This document shows, one piece after another, positions 15,698 to 17,511 of a stretch of DNA of 17,511 nucleotides; position 1 is the first letter of the stretch; each line of letters starts with the position of its first letter. Location of the stretch: positions 1 through 17,511 of the forward strand of contig CACYBV010000118.1 of NCBI GenBank assembly GCA_902772745.1, given 5' to 3'. The stretch comes from an uncultured Eubacteriales bacterium (GTDB lineage Bacteria; Bacillota; Clostridia; Lachnospirales; Lachnospiraceae). The position numbers were made by a program, and so were the translations under genes. Below the pieces are notes generated by a model, which saw only the letters and a program-made list of their open reading frames with translations, made no database searches and had not been told where the DNA came from.

Positions 15698-16894
15698 TTA
15701 TGCTATATATTCCGGGTTCCAGATAACCGCCGTCTTCATCGGCGCGTTCTTGCAGTAAATTTTGTTTTCATAAGCATCGATCGGGTCCTTCGCAAATTCC
15801 TCCCGGTCGATGAGACCGACGATTTCGTTGTAGCGGCTCCTGAGAAGCAGCCGGATCGCCTCCTCCATATGGCTCTGGCGGAAGTTGATCGATCCGAAGA
15901 TCAGATGGTTTTGGAAGCCGAAGGGCATCGTGTCGAATGTAATCTGCGGCCCTAAAGAGAAGCTGTTGTAGATCCCGTTGCAGCCTAAAACGCCCTCCGA
16001 AAATGCGATCCGGTGCTCGAGATTCGTCCCCGAGACGCCGATAAAGAGGCTCGCTTTTCCGCCGAGCGCCTGCTCGATCGCAGCCGCCTGCTCCTGTTCA
16101 TTCATCCCGTCCGTCGAGAGGTATCGCGCCTTTGCGATCTCACAGGCAAACTGCACCTTCGGGGCGTTTTCCGGACTCCGTCCGACAAAGAGAATGTCCG
16201 CCTCCGGGTATTTCTGACGGATCAGGTCTCCGATAAACATGCCCGTCGTCCCGAGGCCGAAGATCACGGTGCGCGCAAACAGGCTGTTTCTCGCGAGCTT
16301 TCTCGCCTCCTCTTCCGTGCAGTGATGCTTCGCCATCTCCACCCGGAACAGGTGCGCCTCCCCGAGGTCCTCCATCCGCTCACGCTGGAAAAGCATGCAG
16401 GCATAGGGGTCGCAGAACACCAGCTTTTTCGCGGCTTCAAGATCAATTTTACCATCCTTCACATACCCGTCCGGAATCCTTAGGAGCATGTCCGGATTGT
16501 AGTAATTGCAGTCCGAGAAGAGCCCGTCCGCCTGGTCGCATCCGTATTCGAAATAGCTCTCGTCCTCTGTATATCGGGTCGGGTCAAAGCTGTCGCCGCC
16601 GCGGATCAGGACGATTGCAAAGCGCTTCTCCGAAGGCACCCAGACGACGCCCTCGTGGCCGTTGATGAGCCGGTCCCTCCCTTCCGGAAACTTCGGGCTG
16701 AGCAGTCCCTTCTGTCCCATCCGCATCAGCTCGTGATCGGTTCCGCAGAAGCCGACGATCACGGACTCTGCGAGCACGCCTTCCTTTTCGGGTTCTCCCC
16801 GGAGCCGCCGACGCGGACGGCTGTCGATCTCCGCTTCTCCGTACACCAGCGGACGCTTGGGGTCATTCTGGAAATAAGTTGCTGTTGTTTTCAT
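15698..16894 (-). CDS. MDR-type sugar 1-dehydrogenase candidate, atypical zinc lobe
   Basis: A 398-residue medium-chain dehydrogenase with the glucose-1-dehydrogenase-like pattern FCGTDHE (Cys50 to Glu55) and NGHEG (His80-Glu81), the places of catalytic-zinc ligands in archaeal-type glucose dehydrogenases. A Rossmann loop GLGTTG lies at 213-218 and FVGRS at the end of the next strand; the Arg/Ser there, with no Asp, may favour NADP. The four-cysteine structural zinc lobe seen in the operon's other dehydrogenase is missing: residues 91-135 have only Cys119 and Cys129. A charged insert of about 35 residues (about 170-205) precedes the Rossmann domain. I chose the ATG at 16894 because GAGG lies 5 nt upstream; an upstream TTG (16912) is less likely. 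By context it would oxidise an aldose, for example L-galactose, to the lactone. The substrate is inferred. Confidence 0.82.
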   Translation of the reverse strand: MKTTATYFQNDPKRPLVYGEAEIDSRPRRRLRGEPEKEGVLAESVIVGFCGTDHELMRMGQKGLLSPKFPEGRDRLINGHEGVVWVPSEKRFAIVLIRGGDSFDPTRYTEDESYFEYGCDQADGLFSDCNYYNPDMLLRIPDGYVKDGKIDLEAAKKLVFCDPYACMLFQRERMEDLGEAHLFRVEMAKHHCTEEEARKLARNSLFARTVIFGLGTTGMFIGDLIRQKYPEADILFVGRSPENAPKVQFACEIAKARYLSTDGMNEQEQAAAIEQALGGKASLFIGVSGTNLEHRIAFSEGVLGCNGIYNSFSLGPQITFDTMPFGFQNHLIFGSINFRQSHMEEAIRLLLRSRYNEIVGLIDREEFAKDPIDAYENKIYCKNAPMKTAVIWNPEYIA

Positions 16895-16901
16895 ACACAC
16901 C

Positions 16902-17511
16902 TCATGGTTCAAAAGATATTACCTGCTTTCTGGCATCCACACGGGCATTCACGCCAAAGGGGATGATGCAGCGCGGTGCCGCGTGACCGATATTCACATT
17001 GCAGAGGATCGGAAGTGACGGGGCATCAATGATCCGGACCAGCAGTTCCTGATATTCCTCCGCGTATTTTTCGTCCATCGGCTTTCCGACCAGGACACCG
17101 GATAAGATATCGAAAAGACCTGTTTCCTTCAGCGCAAGGAGCATCTTTTCGTACATTTCGGGCGAAGGCTTTTCTTCGCTGGACTCGAGAAGCAGGATCC
17201 TCCCCGCCCAGTCCGAAAGCGACGGAAACAGCTGATATTTCCGGCAAAGTTCCACACTGTCTTCATGCAGGTCGTTATTGAAAATATCGTATATCGACTC
17301 AATACAGCCGCCGAGAATCTTTCCTGAGAATACAGGGTTCCCCTGCAGGAGTTCAAAGCCTCTGTCCGGATGGCTCACCCGCGGCACACCGACCTGGCTT
17401 TCGTCAAATGCGTTCCTCTCCTCGTACCATACTCCGCTCGGCCGGACTTCCCGGATGCTTCCCGTTTGGATCAGTTCTTCGAAATACTTCCGGGTGTAGG
17501 GAAGCATGTCC
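16902..17511 (-). CDS. S66 LD-carboxypeptidase/MccF-like peptidase, C-terminal part
   Basis: The gene runs off the right edge; the frame is still open at the last base (an Asp codon precedes the Met at 17507), and about 200 C-terminal residues are visible. Peptidase family S66 includes LD-carboxypeptidases of murein recycling and the microcin-C-resistance enzyme MccF, all cytosolic Ser-Glu-His hydrolases. Visible features, counted from the Met at 17507, are TRKYFEELI near the start, GGCIESIY (66-73), WAGRILLLESSEE with the likely catalytic Glu108, and NVNIGHAAPR with the likely catalytic His175. The serine would be in the missing N-terminal part. The stop TGA is only 7 nt from the ATG of the sugar dehydrogenase, so the two genes appear coupled. 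Whether it belongs to the sugar operon functionally is unclear. Confidence 0.88.
   Translation of the reverse strand, partial: DMLPYTRKYFEELIQTGSIREVRPSGVWYEERNAFDESQVGVPRVSHPDRGFELLQGNPVFSGKILGGCIESIYDIFNNDLHEDSVELCRKYQLFPSLSDWAGRILLLESSEEKPSPEMYEKMLLALKETGLFDILSGVLVGKPMDEKYAEEYQELLVRIIDAPSLPILCNVNIGHAAPRCIIPFGVNARVDARKQVISFEP

Overview
The window looks like chromosomal DNA from a gut-type Clostridia, most likely Lachnospiraceae-like. The clues are dense genes with strong AAAGGAGG-type ribosome binding sites, a base composition that looks to be in the mid-50s % G+C by eye, a cytosolic M16C peptidase of the type common in these bacteria, and a large sugar-catabolism gene train with no signal peptides. 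The genus cannot be fixed from the sequence.

Left part (1-5515). A leftward 12-helix MFS transporter (150-1568) ends in a 23-bp perfect hairpin. It diverges from a rightward M16C (PreP-like) metallopeptidase (1933-4839). The 364-nt gap between them holds a good promoter for each gene and a striking 31-bp palindrome touching the transporter's -35 box. A strong hairpin terminator follows the peptidase. Next is a small leftward ArsC/Spx-fold protein (5022-5363) that has lost the active-site cysteine.

Right part (5516-17511). Everything runs leftward as one gene train. In transcription order it is: S66 carboxypeptidase (cut by the window edge), MDR-type sugar dehydrogenase, GH29 glycosidase, zinc alcohol dehydrogenase of the L-galactonate dehydrogenase (LgoD/RspB) type, amidohydrolase-2 lactonase, GH127 glycosidase, tagaturonate reductase (uxaB), HD-domain hydrolase, altronate dehydratase (uxaA), and an esterase. 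Most junctions are short or overlapping. Three of the four junctions longer than about 70 nt are filled by the same kind of inverted-repeat element (TGTCATCCC...GGGATGACA).

Read as chemistry, the cluster suggests a complete route from an L-galactoside (or L-fucoside-like sugar) to 2-keto-3-deoxygluconate: GH29 releases L-galactose, the MDR dehydrogenase makes the lactone, the amidohydrolase opens it to L-galactonate, the LgoD-like enzyme oxidises that to D-tagaturonate, UxaB reduces this to D-altronate, and UxaA dehydrates it to KDG. As I recall, the L-galactose to D-tagaturonate steps were described in Bacteroides vulgatus. Here the steps would be assembled, with a different-looking first enzyme, beside two glycosidases and an esterase in a Firmicute-like genome. 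GH127 plus L-galactose points to rhamnogalacturonan-II-like pectin side chains, but the substrate is inference. KDG kinase and aldolase, an importer clearly tied to the operon, and a regulator are not in the window.
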